NCBI GenBank assembly: GCA_037389465.1
Contig: JAZARR010000123.1
Location: forward strand, 2,240,501-2,304,500
Source: Baylisascaris procyonis
Lineage: Eukaryota; Nematoda; Chromadorea; Rhabditida; Ascarididae
Length of the DNA stretch: 64,000 nt
Direction: 5' to 3'
A program made the position numbers and the translations under genes. Positions within the stretch are counted from its first letter, which is position 1. Every line of letters begins with the position of its first letter. The notes beneath the pieces were generated by a model. That model was not told where the DNA came from and ran no database searches. It saw only the letters and a program-made list of their open reading frames with translations. Shown here one piece after another: positions 25,226 to 37,026 of this stretch.

Positions 25226-26094
25226 TTTATTCAATGTGGTGTTATTTGTTACGATGCGTATAGTGTTTGCATCGAACAGAGTACCATCAATGCTCTAACA
25301 CTCAGCAATGTTATATTGTTATTTTTAATCCTTTTTTTAAACAAATAAACAATTTTTTTCACTTTTTGTCTTTATTATGAATGGACGAGTTTCATATCTG
25401 GGTACGAAAAAGTATTAAATTCTTTCATTTTAAACTTTAAACTATTCAACTTTATCAGGTTATAGTTCAAATATACCTTTGAGAAGTTTTAGTTTTTCTA
25501 ATCGTTGGTCATATACATGAAGTAATAATATAAACCATAAATGTTTATGAGATGCGTAGTGTATGGAGTGGGGTTTAATTTTTTTTTGAAGCGAGTTTAT
25601 TGAGGAGTTTTTCCACCGACTTAAACTTAGTAATGAGTAGGAATTGTTGAATTGGATCTCTAAATGAAATATTTTGGCTGTTATGTGCTTGTAAAAAATG
25701 CCCTAAGGCTATTTTGAGGCGATAATATTTGTGGGATTCATAGTGACATAGAGAGGTAGGAGTTTTATTTTCACTTTTTTCCTCGTCTTAAATTGTTCTC
25801 TTAAGATGGGTGTAGCAATATGTATCTCTATATTGAAGCGTCTAACCAGTGAGAAATGATTGGTTCGCTGACTTGCAAGCACTCATAAGTTATGCTATGG
25901 GGAGAGAGGAGTGGTGTTAGGAATTGGTGCATGAACAGCGTCGAATTTTGAGTTCACGACAATTTCATCTGTTGTAAAATTTTCTTGTTTTAAAATTCTA
26001 CTTATATTAATAAATATTAGCAAATTGTACCACATCTTATTGCTACTTTTTTTTTTTCCATCGTTTTATTTGCGCCCGCTCAACGCAATTCTGC

Positions 26095-26104
26095 ATAATT
26101 CCAG
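26095..26104 (+). promoter_or_regulatory. Putative spliced-leader acceptor of POLE2
   Basis: CATAATTCCAG ends 11 bases before the POLE2 start codon with no coding exon upstream, which fits trans-splicing. Sequence pattern only. Confidence 0.5.
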
Positions 26105-26115
26105 ACGATAGTCTA

Positions 26116-29100
26116 ATGGGTACCGATTCGGATCGTCTAAGAAAGCAACTAAAAACAGCTTTTCAACTACGATCCTACTCTTTGAAACGGTTCGTGATGA
26201 TATTATTTATTGGTTCATTTTTTTTTATTTTTTATAATACAAACATTTTGGATGATTCAGTGACCATTTTATTTACCAGACGGCTTAGAGATACGGAAGA
26301 GGGGGGAAGGGTTGAAGTTAAATAAATAAAAATAAATTCATGCTGTATTTAAATTCCTATTGTATGATGGCCTATTTCATAGCGCGATCATTATTCATTT
26401 CTTCCTTGCTTGATATGTGTTAATTTATTGGGGTTTTTTTTATGACCACTTTTTTGGGTTTTTAATGGTTTTTATAAAATCTTTTGACGAATTATACTTT
26501 TATATAAATCATATTGTTTAAATTATTTTTACGGGTAAAGAAATAGTTCGTAGCATATTGCTTTCTAGAATATTATTCTATCCTTGAAAATATTGCATTC
26601 ATTGGGCTCAGGCTATGTTGTTATATAATGTTGATTACGATACTGTCGTTTTGATATTGTAACTTTTAATTGTTCTACAGTATGAACTCTACAGTAAATG
26701 GCTGAACTGAACCTCACCATATTACGGTAAATATTTTCACTAATTAAGTGATAGTATATTTTGCTTATTCGCATAAAAATGTGGAATGACCTAGTGAATA
26801 CAATGAAAAATATTTAAATTTTTCCTGCTAAAGTAATTTGCTTGGTTATGAAGTCGTCTTGATGAAGTGATATGGTAGAAATTTCGACGTATCCGTTGAG
26901 GAAAGAAGCGAAGCTTCGATGATATAGCCTGGTAGCTGCTTCCTCAACGAGTGATTGAGCTCGATCTTAGGTGGTTGAGGTCATTCGTTCTTCGCTATTC
27001 TAGATTTTATACTACACGCTCCATCTATGTTGGCGGCTACTTTCGGAGTTTAAAGCGTAGAAGTTTAATGCTGAAGCTTCATCTTTAATCAGTCAGTCAT
27101 CGACGATTTGTAACATGAGGTCATGAGTTCAGTGCCGATGTTTTTATTGTTGACAAGGAAGTTAAAAAAGGCTCAATTTCTATTGTTTTTGTTGATGTGA
27201 CTCAAGTATATGCAGAGATGCATTGGAATATGCAGTGAATATTTTGACTGAATTCGATGACGCACAGAGATCACGATGGATTGAACGAATTATCGATGCG
27301 ATCTCTAAGCTCTCTCGTATGTTTTCTTACCGACCTCTTCATCCTTTCTTTATTCCGTTTTTTGTAATGAACAAGGATGGCGTATTATCGAAAAAGGAGT
27401 TCATCGCTAGTTTCCCGTATCTATAGTAATCTGAATAAGCGTTGAGCATATATTATACTGAAACGCCGACAATGGGAATATCTCAATGAAGCATTTATGT
27501 GAGGTGTTTTCTTACGAATTCAATAACCGTGATACTAAATTTTGCATAATTATTTATCTTTTTATTCATTTCTATTGAAAATAATTTACATATGCCTTTA
27601 GCATGATAATATATCGATTCATTGTTGCAACTTTTAGTTAATACTCCATTATTGGATCTGGGAACATTTCAATCTGCAATCGCTATTTGTACGAATAAAA
27701 ATTCAGCGAAAAGGTTTGTTGGTTTTTTTTTTTTGTTTTAAAATTCCGTTTTTTTTTAAATAGGTTTTCGTATCTTTTGTTTTGTTTTTTAAATTTGTTT
27801 CCGGTGAATTATCACTTACTCTATGTTCATTGTGTTTCTTTATTGTTTTATTTTGGATATCAGATATGGTTGCTTTTCGATATTTTGTTTTATTCCATGG
27901 CGAAAGTTTTGGATTTCTGAATAGGGATCGGTGGGGTGTGACACTTGGCCATGATGTCTAAACAAGAATATGGGAAGAATAAGGGTTTTGATGGGAAGTA
28001 GGATTGAATATTTTTAAGAATAGAAAGAGCAAAAGTTGTTAAATTCCTCCCCCCACACCCTCCCTTCTCTTCCTACACCCTCTCCTAATCCAATCACAGA
28101 TAGAGAGGATTGATATTTCCTCACCTGTTTCGATATTTCGCTTTTTTTTGTATTTTAGTGAGTCATTATTTAATGTTATCGATATATTCTCGGCGCCTCG
28201 CTTTGATTATGACGATTCGTTGAATAAACTCGTTTTAATTCCTGGTGAGGCATCTGCGATCGGCAAATGTGATGATGCTGTTAATTTACTTAGAAATCGA
28301 CTTAAGCTTGTCACTCAGGTAGGATAGTCGCATTTTTATCTTACTTTTATTTATTAATTTTTCATAGCACCGGCCGTTGACCGGTCGGTTGTCTTCTGGA
28401 ACGGTTTGTAAAAGAGTTCATCGAATTATCGCAGCGAGAATAGGTCTTGTTGTATAGGTGTTTCGGATATGGAGCTGCTAAGTTTTCGGACCTCGAAGCA
28501 ACGATCGAATGGCACGCGAACATATTAAAAGATGCAGTAAAATAACGAGCGATTTGTTGCGGAGAACGTTCAAAAAGCTCAAATCAAGATGCCTGATTTT
28601 TGATTTAAATTCTGGTTTTCTCATTTTTCCCACCACAAATCCTTTGATCTTTGGATCTCTAGTAAATCCAACTCTTTTGATCTCTGAATATAGGTGATCT
28701 TGTATGTAACGAGTTGCGTCTTATATCGGAGATGAACTTCATCATTGAAATTGCTTACTTATTTTTTATTACCTTTCATTCCTTTGTAATAATAGAAAGT
28801 AGATTATCTGAAAGCATAGGTGAGATCTGTGTCTTGTGTAGGTTACACCACTTCCCCTTCCATCTGGGGGTTTTAGAAGTAATTGAAGAGTAGAGTTACG
28901 CTTCATATTATTACGATTGGTGCAATATTCTTTTTAGAAAATTGCATCGGAGTTGAGTTTAAAAAATAGAAATGTTTAAGCGTGTATTGCGAAGTAGTGC
29001 ATTCGAACACTATCATCTCAGCACCGTTGAGACATTGCTTGGCTCAGCTAGTAAAGCCGACAATGTGATCGTCTTGGGTTTATTGACACAATGCTCGGCC

Positions 29101-32100
29101 GATTCATACCAACTTGAAGACCTCACAGGTTGGGTAATTTCTTTGTTAGAAGAATTCAGATCTGTTTATCGAATAGTCCTTCTTGGCTATTTCGTTTTTT
29201 TTTTTTTTTGTTTGCGTTGTATTTCAAAGATTCTTTCAAACTAGCTGAAGTTCTTCGTCGTTGAAGGTATGTTTACTTGTGCTATTTATTGAGATTCATT
29301 TAATTTGATCTTTGGTCTCTCTTCACATAATTCATTTTTTTATGGAGATATATTTTTGTATAAATGAAAAGTGATTTGTTTTCTTATCTATGGCATATTT
29401 CGGTCATATTTCGATGAGTGAAAGAGTATGCAAGTCATGTTTCTAAAAGTGAACGTTTATGGGTGATAGGGACAGAAAAAGTTTCCTAAATTTTTAAATT
29501 CTAAATTTAAAAATAATTCTAAATTAAAATTTTCTATTTCTAAAATTACTGGAAAGTGAACATTTTATTTTCCGACCTTCCAGCCTTAGTGCTTTCTCTT
29601 AATGGATTTAAAATTAATATAGCTATCGTAAGTTTTAGGCTCAATGCCGGTGGATCTAAGCAATGCAATTTTTCATTCGGGTCTATTCACCGATGGATGC
29701 ATAATGCTACTAGAGGGTTCATATAGCGCTGGTCTACTAACTGTGAGTGGCGTTGGTTTGGCACCGGTCGAGACCGCCGATGCGACACGTTCTTTCTTTG
29801 GCAATGAGAATTGGTTTGGTGGTGAGAGTACCGTGGCCTATAGAACAGTGCCAAGATTACGAAATGCAAACTTGAAATATACTGATGCGAGGATTGTTTT
29901 CTTATCCGACGTCTGGCTTGATGATCCAACGGTTAGTCTATTTCCTGAAGATGGGACCACCCAAATTTCGGGTTGCAATGAATTGGCGTTGGGGACAATG
30001 AGTATAGTTCTCTCGTCCATTAGCGTAGTGTTTGTTTTCACCCGCTTTTGTTGCATTTTCATTCACCACACATGGAATCTGTTCTTCCTTGTTGTCCCTG
30101 ATTCTGTGTTGACTGCGCTTATTTCGCGTAATCGGTCGCCTTCGTAAGCTCCGGGTTTTTGATCCAGTTTTTTCTAAGCTTTGAAAAGGACCTCTTTCGG
30201 GTTGACCCACCAGCTGAGCTGTATTTTTGAGATTCTGTAGATGCACTTCTACTTTTAAGGGCACCGAATTAAGTGCCTAGAAATTGAAGAACATATTTGA
30301 TTTCCAATAAGGAAATAAAAGCAGTGAACCGGATGGAGGCAACACTGAGAGATGAACTTGGTGATAACTTCAGAAAGAGTATGACCAGAAAATTTGAAAA
30401 GGTATCAAAAAGTGTCCATCTGGAATCACAGGCGTAATTTACAATCATCGTGCTATTTCAACGATAATACGTTCCTCTAATTTGCATAAATGGTTTTTGC
30501 CCTTTCTAATAAGTTCTCTTTTTTTTTCGACAAGTGAAAAGAAATAAAAATATTTTTATTGTTTATCAAAAAAATATATTTTAGGTGATGAAAGGTCTTT
30601 ATAATTTATTTGTCGGATTTTCGGAATCACCACCGATAGCGTTCGTATTTTGTGGAAATTTCTGCTCATGTGCTGGAACTACAGATGCATATAAACGACT
30701 TACTGGTAATTTTTTTGTTCTGCTGTTGCAAAAAAGTGATCGTTGAAAGGTGAATTCATTTGCTGTTGGGATTTACTGACGTGTACCTTTTGTTGTGCAT
30801 TGACTGAATTCTAGTGAAACTCTATTACATTGGTTTGGATCGTCGTTGATAAATCACATGCGTGGGAATGGGATTCATGTGCCCATATGATACTCGTGTA
30901 CCGTATTTCATACTTGCCTATTAATTTTAAAATTATTTACAGGTATTTAAAGGTGTAAAAATTGCACGAATTTTTACATCACTTGATTTTTCTTTTCGTA
31001 CCAGCCGAGATGTACGTGCACATTTTTCGTCGGGGATTCTTTTTTTATTAGCGGTTTGGTAAATTAATATGAAAAACGATTAATTTGACGGTTTATTGTG
31101 CGTTGTTTACCTGTGAAAGTGGTCACTCAGGCGAAAAGAATACGAAAGCGCAAGTCATTCACGTCAGATTCTATAGCTTGCATTTCCCTTTGGTTATTTG
31201 TTTTATTTATTCCGTTTCATTTGTGCATTATTTCTTTAGTAATGCATATATATTTTGTGTTAAATATTTTAATATATTTAGATGGTTTTCGACATTTGGC
31301 GAATATAATCTTGGAGCAAATAGAAGAGAATAGTCAACTGGCCGAATGTCATTTTGTATTTGTACCTGGTCCTGATGATCCCACTATAGGAACTGTATTA
31401 CCTCGGTAAGCATCTTGCGTTGTTTATGCAAGCTTTTAATTATCAATAGCATGGTAAAATGGCTGGCTATATACTTTGTGAAGCGTTTTATTTTTATTTG
31501 AATCGGTTTATTTAATAATTTTTGGTTGAGTTGTTAAAGTTTCTTTACCTGTTTAATTTTATTAGTGATGTTTATTTAAGTAAATGAAGTCGTATAAAGT
31601 GATCTGTCTCTTTTGCTTAATGTTATTAGCTGTGTTTTGTTGATGCCAGTAGTGACATATTTGAAAAGTTTGATCGTATTTTGATCACTTGAAGCGGGCA
31701 TTTCGTCGATTGCCAGCTATTGTCTATTGGTGTAATCAGCGATATCACATAGTACAATGTTCGAACTGTATTTATATAATACCTGTATATTCATTCCTTT
31801 ATTATTGGGTTTCACAACGCCAAATTTCTAGGCCTCCTCTTCCGTTCGCATTGTTCGAGCAAATGAAGAAAATACCGAACTGTTCGTTTGCGTCGAACCC
31901 ATGTCGTATACAATATGCCAATCAGGAAATCGTTGTACTTAGGCATGATATTATCGAAAAGATGTGCAGAAATAGTATACATATGCCATCGGCTACACGT
32001 GATATTGCAGAACATGTTAGTTTTTATTTTCCCGTTGAATGGGTATATTTTATAGTTAACAACATGGGTGGCGCATCAACACTATTTTATGTGGCTAGTT

Positions 32101-32992
32101 GTTATGGAGGTTATTTGTGGCCAATTTATGAGTTGGGATTCGTTTGTTTAACACTCACATCCGGTCTATTTGTTACTCAATTATTTTGAGGGGTTATGAT
32201 GGGTTGTTGAAAAAAGGAGGTAAATTATTTTTTTTCATCTATACGACTGAGATGGGGGAGGGGGAATAAGAGGGGCGAAAGAGGAATGGCAAGAGCAGAA
32301 AAATTCATTTCTAAATGCCTCATTCTGATTTGCATATCGCTGCATACTTCTTTGCACTTTTAGAGGAGAAATATGCAATTTTGTGGTAATGAGGCTTCAT
32401 AGTGCAAAACTGAGATTTGCAGTTCCAATTTCATTGTAATATTTTGCCGTTTATTATTTTTGATACTTTTTAAAATCGTTTTTTTTTTGGTATGTTGCTA
32501 GTCTATATAATTGGTACGAATATGCTAGGGTTTTTCTCAGTATTAAATGCTTTTTTGAAAACTTTTTTCTGCTTTTATTGTAGAACATCATGGGACAGCT
32601 TATGGCTTGGCTTTCTTATTGTAATATAGAGAAATCGTTTTAAACCGATTTTTTTGAAAGTAGATATTGCTAGCATAAAATCCGATACGCATGTGCTCGT
32701 TTGTAACAATGTTGAAAATAGATTATTATAGTTTTGTCGAACGATCGCTTCAGTTGGTCATCTAACGCCACTCCCTTTACATATCTGTCCGGTGCTATGG
32801 CAAATGGATTATTGCCTGAGGCTATATCCGTTGCCCGATTTGGTGGTCGTTGCAGATCAATTCCAACAATTTGCCCTCTCACAACATGAGTGCCTTTTCG
32901 CGAATCCGGGTTCCTTTGCACGCTCACAACTTGAATTTCATGTCTACTATCCATCTGCCGGTGAAATTGAACCGAGTAGTGTGACCTTATGA
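26116..32992 (+). CDS. POLE2: DNA polymerase epsilon subunit 2 (B subunit)
   Basis: Non-catalytic B subunit of the leading-strand replicase Pol epsilon; it bridges the catalytic subunit and the CMG helicase in the nucleus. Ten exons: 26116-26189, 27216-27316, 27638-27713, 28159-28318, 28981-29128, 29639-29931, 30585-30705, 31282-31405, 31832-32015, 32732-32992, giving 513 residues (human 527). Residues 1-85 form the N-terminal helical domain (MGTDSDRLRKQLKTAFQLR). An OB-like part contains VETLLGSASKADNVIVLGL, QLEDLTG and NAIFHSGLFTDGC. The inactivated calcineurin-like phosphoesterase domain follows with VFLSDVWLDDP, FVFCGNFCS, FVFVPGPDDPTIG, NPCRIQYANQEI and PGSFARSQLEF. The exon 5 acceptor is taken as GTTTAAG at 28980 because it alone keeps the frame and the family alignment. 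Five of nine donors are of the GTT type (GTTCGT, GTTTGT, GTTGGG, GTTAGT twice). Identification is near certain; exon edges are good. Confidence 0.97.
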
Positions 32993-33315
32993 AGTCGTTG
33001 TGATAGGCTATTAATATTTCTGAATCACTTTCTTCGGTAGTCGAGTGTTATCTGATTGTGCATCCATCAGTTGCAGTATCGATTTTATAATGTGCAATGA
33101 GCAATGATATTAGTATTATGCATTCATTGCAGAAACCATTGATTAATTATATTTTTTTTAATTTATTATTAAATTAATTTGAAATTATTGTCATTTTATG
33201 AAATTTTTTTTATTGATTATTACAATTGGTTTATTACACCTCAAGAACTCCATATTGTGTTTTCACTTAACAAATGTGTTTTCCTTATTCAATTTGGACC
33301 TTTTATTGATCTTCG

Positions 33316-33321
33316 AATAAA
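33316..33321 (+). promoter_or_regulatory. Candidate poly(A) signal for POLE2
   Basis: AATAAA lies 324 bases after the POLE2 stop codon. The hexamer is common in AT-rich DNA, so this is only a candidate. Confidence 0.3.
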
Positions 33322-35185
33322 ACTATTCCATGTATATTATTGTCAACATTTGTGAAATTTTTTCTTATTAGGATATCGTTAATATTAATACATTTGGTTT
33401 GATTGGATGTGTTATTTAGAACAAAGGTAGATCAAAATGTTGACTCTTTGACTACACTTCAGTCGCAATGAAAGTAAAGTAGTGACGATGGGTTTAATTC
33501 GTATATTTCTTGGGCAGTCTTCTAAAAGTGAACTTTAGTTAACCAGATCGAAATGCATTCGCTATGGAAATGGGAAAGGATAATTCGCTATCTACTGGTA
33601 ATAATTTTATACAGTAAACGCTCTCAAGTGTTAAATAAAAGCCCATGGGGCAATGACGAATAATGCTGAACGCTTTTCTAATAGAGGAGATAGATTTGCT
33701 TACTTAATCAAGGATAGTTTAAGATTGATGCAATATTTGTGGGCTTCTTTTAGAGATCATTGAAGCTGTCTTCATAAATGAACAAAAGATGCATTTTTTT
33801 TTTTTTTTGAAGAATAAAACAAACATTTTAATGTTTCATCAGTCACAATAAATTTCATACAAGATTGCTGATAAATATGAGATGCTTTAACGCAATTTTC
33901 CTTTAATAAATGCATTTTATTGCTTTTTGAATATGGGTGATAATAAAAAATTTGGCAATGATGTTTACATATAAATTAATTTTATCTAATAGACAAGTTT
34001 TAGCATAGTGCCCTTTTTCTAGTATTAGCGAACGATAGAATGCAGAAATATGATGAATACATGCAAATGTGATAGAGCTTATTTTGGTGGCAGGTGCATA
34101 GAAGCGAGGCGCCAGCTTATCGATCGTATGTGCACATACATACGCACATACACACACAATGCTGGATGCTTGTGTGCGGATTCAACGATTCCATTTTCGT
34201 CGTCAACATCTGCTTCTTTCAGCATTAACATACGTTGTTACTCGCAAGTTTCCAACTTAAAATGTGATGTACGCATTGTTGAATAGCGTATTATAGAGAT
34301 TTATTAGTGTTTATAATAGTGGTAACTCATTGTTTGAATGATTTAAATTCGCAACGAAGTATGAAATTCGAGTTGATGATGGTAGGGGGGCTAGGTTTAG
34401 CTCATGGTTATGTTTGAGTAAATAGTTTCGACGAGAATTTTCAAGAGACGGGGGACTGTGAAAGATGGTAATTATGTACAGTAGTCAAGAGAGGAGTAGC
34501 ACAAGTGTGATTGAAAAACTCGACCATTGCTATATGTTTCTTGGTAGTTAAAATATTTTTTTTGGGAGCATGGGATACGCAATGAACGTTAGTATATTTT
34601 CATTTGGCATCGAAAATCTCCTTCCTCCCCTCTTTTGCCGCTTCCTTCTCCAATCCTACTCTCCCATCCTATATATTCTAAGCAACTACAATAATTCCGC
34701 ATGAATAACGCCTTTGTTTGCCGTTTATGGCACTGATGAGTTCTTTATCAAATATATGTAAACTTTCATTAAGGATAATAAATATGAAACGCTAACAAAA
34801 GCAATCTTTTTGGAGTCTAAGGGATTGTCGTAAGAATAACGCCTAAACATTAAGGATGATCAAAAGAATTCGTCTGAGCTTCACATTAGAATATCGGACT
34901 TCAAGATGGAGTATATTACTACGAGTATTGACTTTACTTATGGTCAATAATAATGTTGAAAAAAGAAGGATTTCACCTCGATAACATAGGTGGATCAATG
35001 CGTTAAAGTGCATGCATTAGTTGTATAGTGGCAATTTGCATTCATTCACAACGATTCGACCGGCGAAGTATATGGATGATCGCTCGTATCACATTTGTTG
35101 ATCACTATATATTGCCATATTCAGCTTGTACATTCGAAGTGTTGTTTGTCGTTGGTGTTGTCTTGCATGTGTGTGTGTGCTGGTG

Positions 35186-35236
35186 ATGTTCAAACGAAAA
35201 AAGAGTATTATGGTACAAACATGCACTGGTAAAGAG
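35186..35236 (+). other. Candidate upstream exon of PICK1 (unconfirmed)
   Basis: A 17-codon open stretch (MFKRKKSIMVQTCTGKE) ends at a perfect GTAAGT donor in phase 0, which would join in frame to the PICK1 exon at 37027. Human PICK1 has extra N-terminal residues before the equivalent of MEEDRMG, but these residues do not resemble them. It could equally be chance. Confidence 0.15.
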
Positions 35237-35260
35237 GTAAGTTATATGTTTGCACCAATA

Positions 35261-35323
35261 AGATTGCTTTATTTATTTATTTATTTACTTATTTATTTAT
35301 TTATCTATTTATTTATTTATTTT
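35261..35323. repeat. TTTA microsatellite
   Basis: About 15 TTTA units with two interruptions, in the POLE2-PICK1 spacer. Confidence 0.9.
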
Positions 35324-35745
35324 TTATTAATATTGCTTTCATTTATTTTCACTAACACTATTAATGTTAAATTTCCTGTTGAACACTTCATCGCTGCTGC
35401 ATTGTGAGGGAAATAACACCATTCAAGTAGATATGTAAATTGTGGAAAGCATAAATGATGACGAGCATATCGTCGATCATCTCACATTCTAGAAAATTCC
35501 CTTGATTTAGGTGTTCGACGAGGAATTCGAACGGAGTTTTTACAAATCCATACACAACCTTGTCGTGCATGATTTGATATGTTATCGTTGTGTTCAGTTT
35601 TGGCTTTATTTATTAGTTGCTTGAACTCTATAGAAATTTTGCGTTGATTATAATAAAACAGTACATGCGCTCGAAACATTATCGTGAAAGAATCCACCTC
35701 TCACTTTTACTTTTATAATATGAGGCAATCCTTCCATACTGAGAA

Positions 35746-35760
35746 GGGGGGGGGGGGGGG
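35746..35760 (+). repeat. Run of 15 G
   Basis: Uninterrupted G homopolymer in otherwise AT-rich DNA; its length may be unreliable in the assembly. Confidence 0.9.
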
Positions 35761-37016
35761 TATTGAAGGTCTCACTGCTCATAGATCAAAAATATTTGTC
35801 AAGAATATTCTTCACTGTAACTTTAATTTAAAAATAATCACTTCATTTAACTATCGCTTGCTCTTCCTCTATTTTTTTTTTTTGTATTTATTTATTTTAT
35901 TTGTTTTCATTTCGTGGCTTGCTTCTGCTTATTTGTTTCTGATCTATTTTGGTTTTATGGTTTATTTTATACGCATCATGTTTTGCATTAAGTTATATGT
36001 TATGCTTTATAATATTCGCATAATAAGCGCACAATAAGTTTATATACTGTTTTATATTAATATCATATAATTGATAAGATATATATAAAGGCGCCTCATC
36101 ATGAGAGGACTACTTGAATCGATAGGGTGCAGAGAGTGAAAATAGAAATTATAGTAGAAACTCATTCTGATAGCTGAATTATTCTATATTTCTCTAAGGG
36201 TTATGCACTTCAAATTCCCTAGCAATCTGATAGCAATACTTGATACGTTCAGCATTTTTGATGAAATCAGCTCATTTAATGAACTCCAACTTTCTTCGAT
36301 GAACTTCAACTTTTCCGCCTTCTTTTTAAAACATATTCGGCATATACATCGTATTTTTCTCTATTCTCATTTCTTTGATTATTTCATCGATTTTATTTAA
36401 AAAAAAAAAAAAAAAATTGCTAATTGGATGGGAAATTTACTATGAAAGTAGAATAGTGGCAGCATTCTTCTATCTTTCATATTATGTGATATAATTAATC
36501 GATAAGGTGATCTGTTCTGCAAAATATGTGTGATGATTTTCCTCAATAGTGAAATATTGCTTTTGTTGTTGACGAATAGCTGATGCGTTATGATGAACGT
36601 TAAACGGATTTATTATCGGTGTTTCGGATACGTTCAGTGACCATCAAAAGGGCTGTGAATGATCTTCGAGATCGACGACGATAACATATCGAAACGCTAA
36701 GAATAAATCTATTTTATTTACGTCATCACGCATTTCGGTATTCGTCAATATAACAGGCATCCAAATATAAAATTTCCTCTCTGCTTTATGATGCGTATAT
36801 GGCGTATCCATTGTTTATATTGTGATTGAGCAGTGGATGGAGGTGAAGTTGCCCACTATGAGAGGAGGGAGGAAAAGGTCTGACCATATTCCTGATATAG
36901 ACATAGGCATCCTTCCTCATGTAAATGCGCTCATACCAATATTTACTATGGATATTCCTCTTCGTCCTCAATAAAAAAAAACATCACCTATCGTTGTCGT
37001 TAATAATTTTTCATAA

Positions 37017-37026
37017 ATAAATTCAG
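37017..37026 (+). promoter_or_regulatory. Putative spliced-leader (or cis) acceptor of PICK1
   Basis: TAAATTCAG abuts the first ATG of the PICK1 frame. Most likely a trans-splice acceptor. If an upstream coding exon exists it would instead be a cis acceptor, since the frame is compatible. Confidence 0.5.

Larger units (their letters stand above)
23914..26115. other. Spacer between U1-C and POLE2
   Basis: Contains the U1-C 3' end (poly-A run near 24000), a pyrimidine-rich CTCCCCTC tract near 24580-24640 and the tandem repeat at 25080-25225. No gene supported. Confidence 0.5.
32993..37026. other. Spacer between POLE2 and PICK1
   Basis: About 4 kb with no supported gene. Holds a candidate POLE2 poly(A) signal, an ATTT microsatellite (35261-35323), a run of 15 G (35746-35760) and the weak upstream-exon candidate at 35186-35236. 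Confidence 0.5.

Noticed and set aside
28440..28520. Exon-like stretch after a TATAG acceptor in POLE2 intron 4
   Set aside because: It hits stops in the needed frames, and joining 28318 directly to 28981 restores the family alignment.
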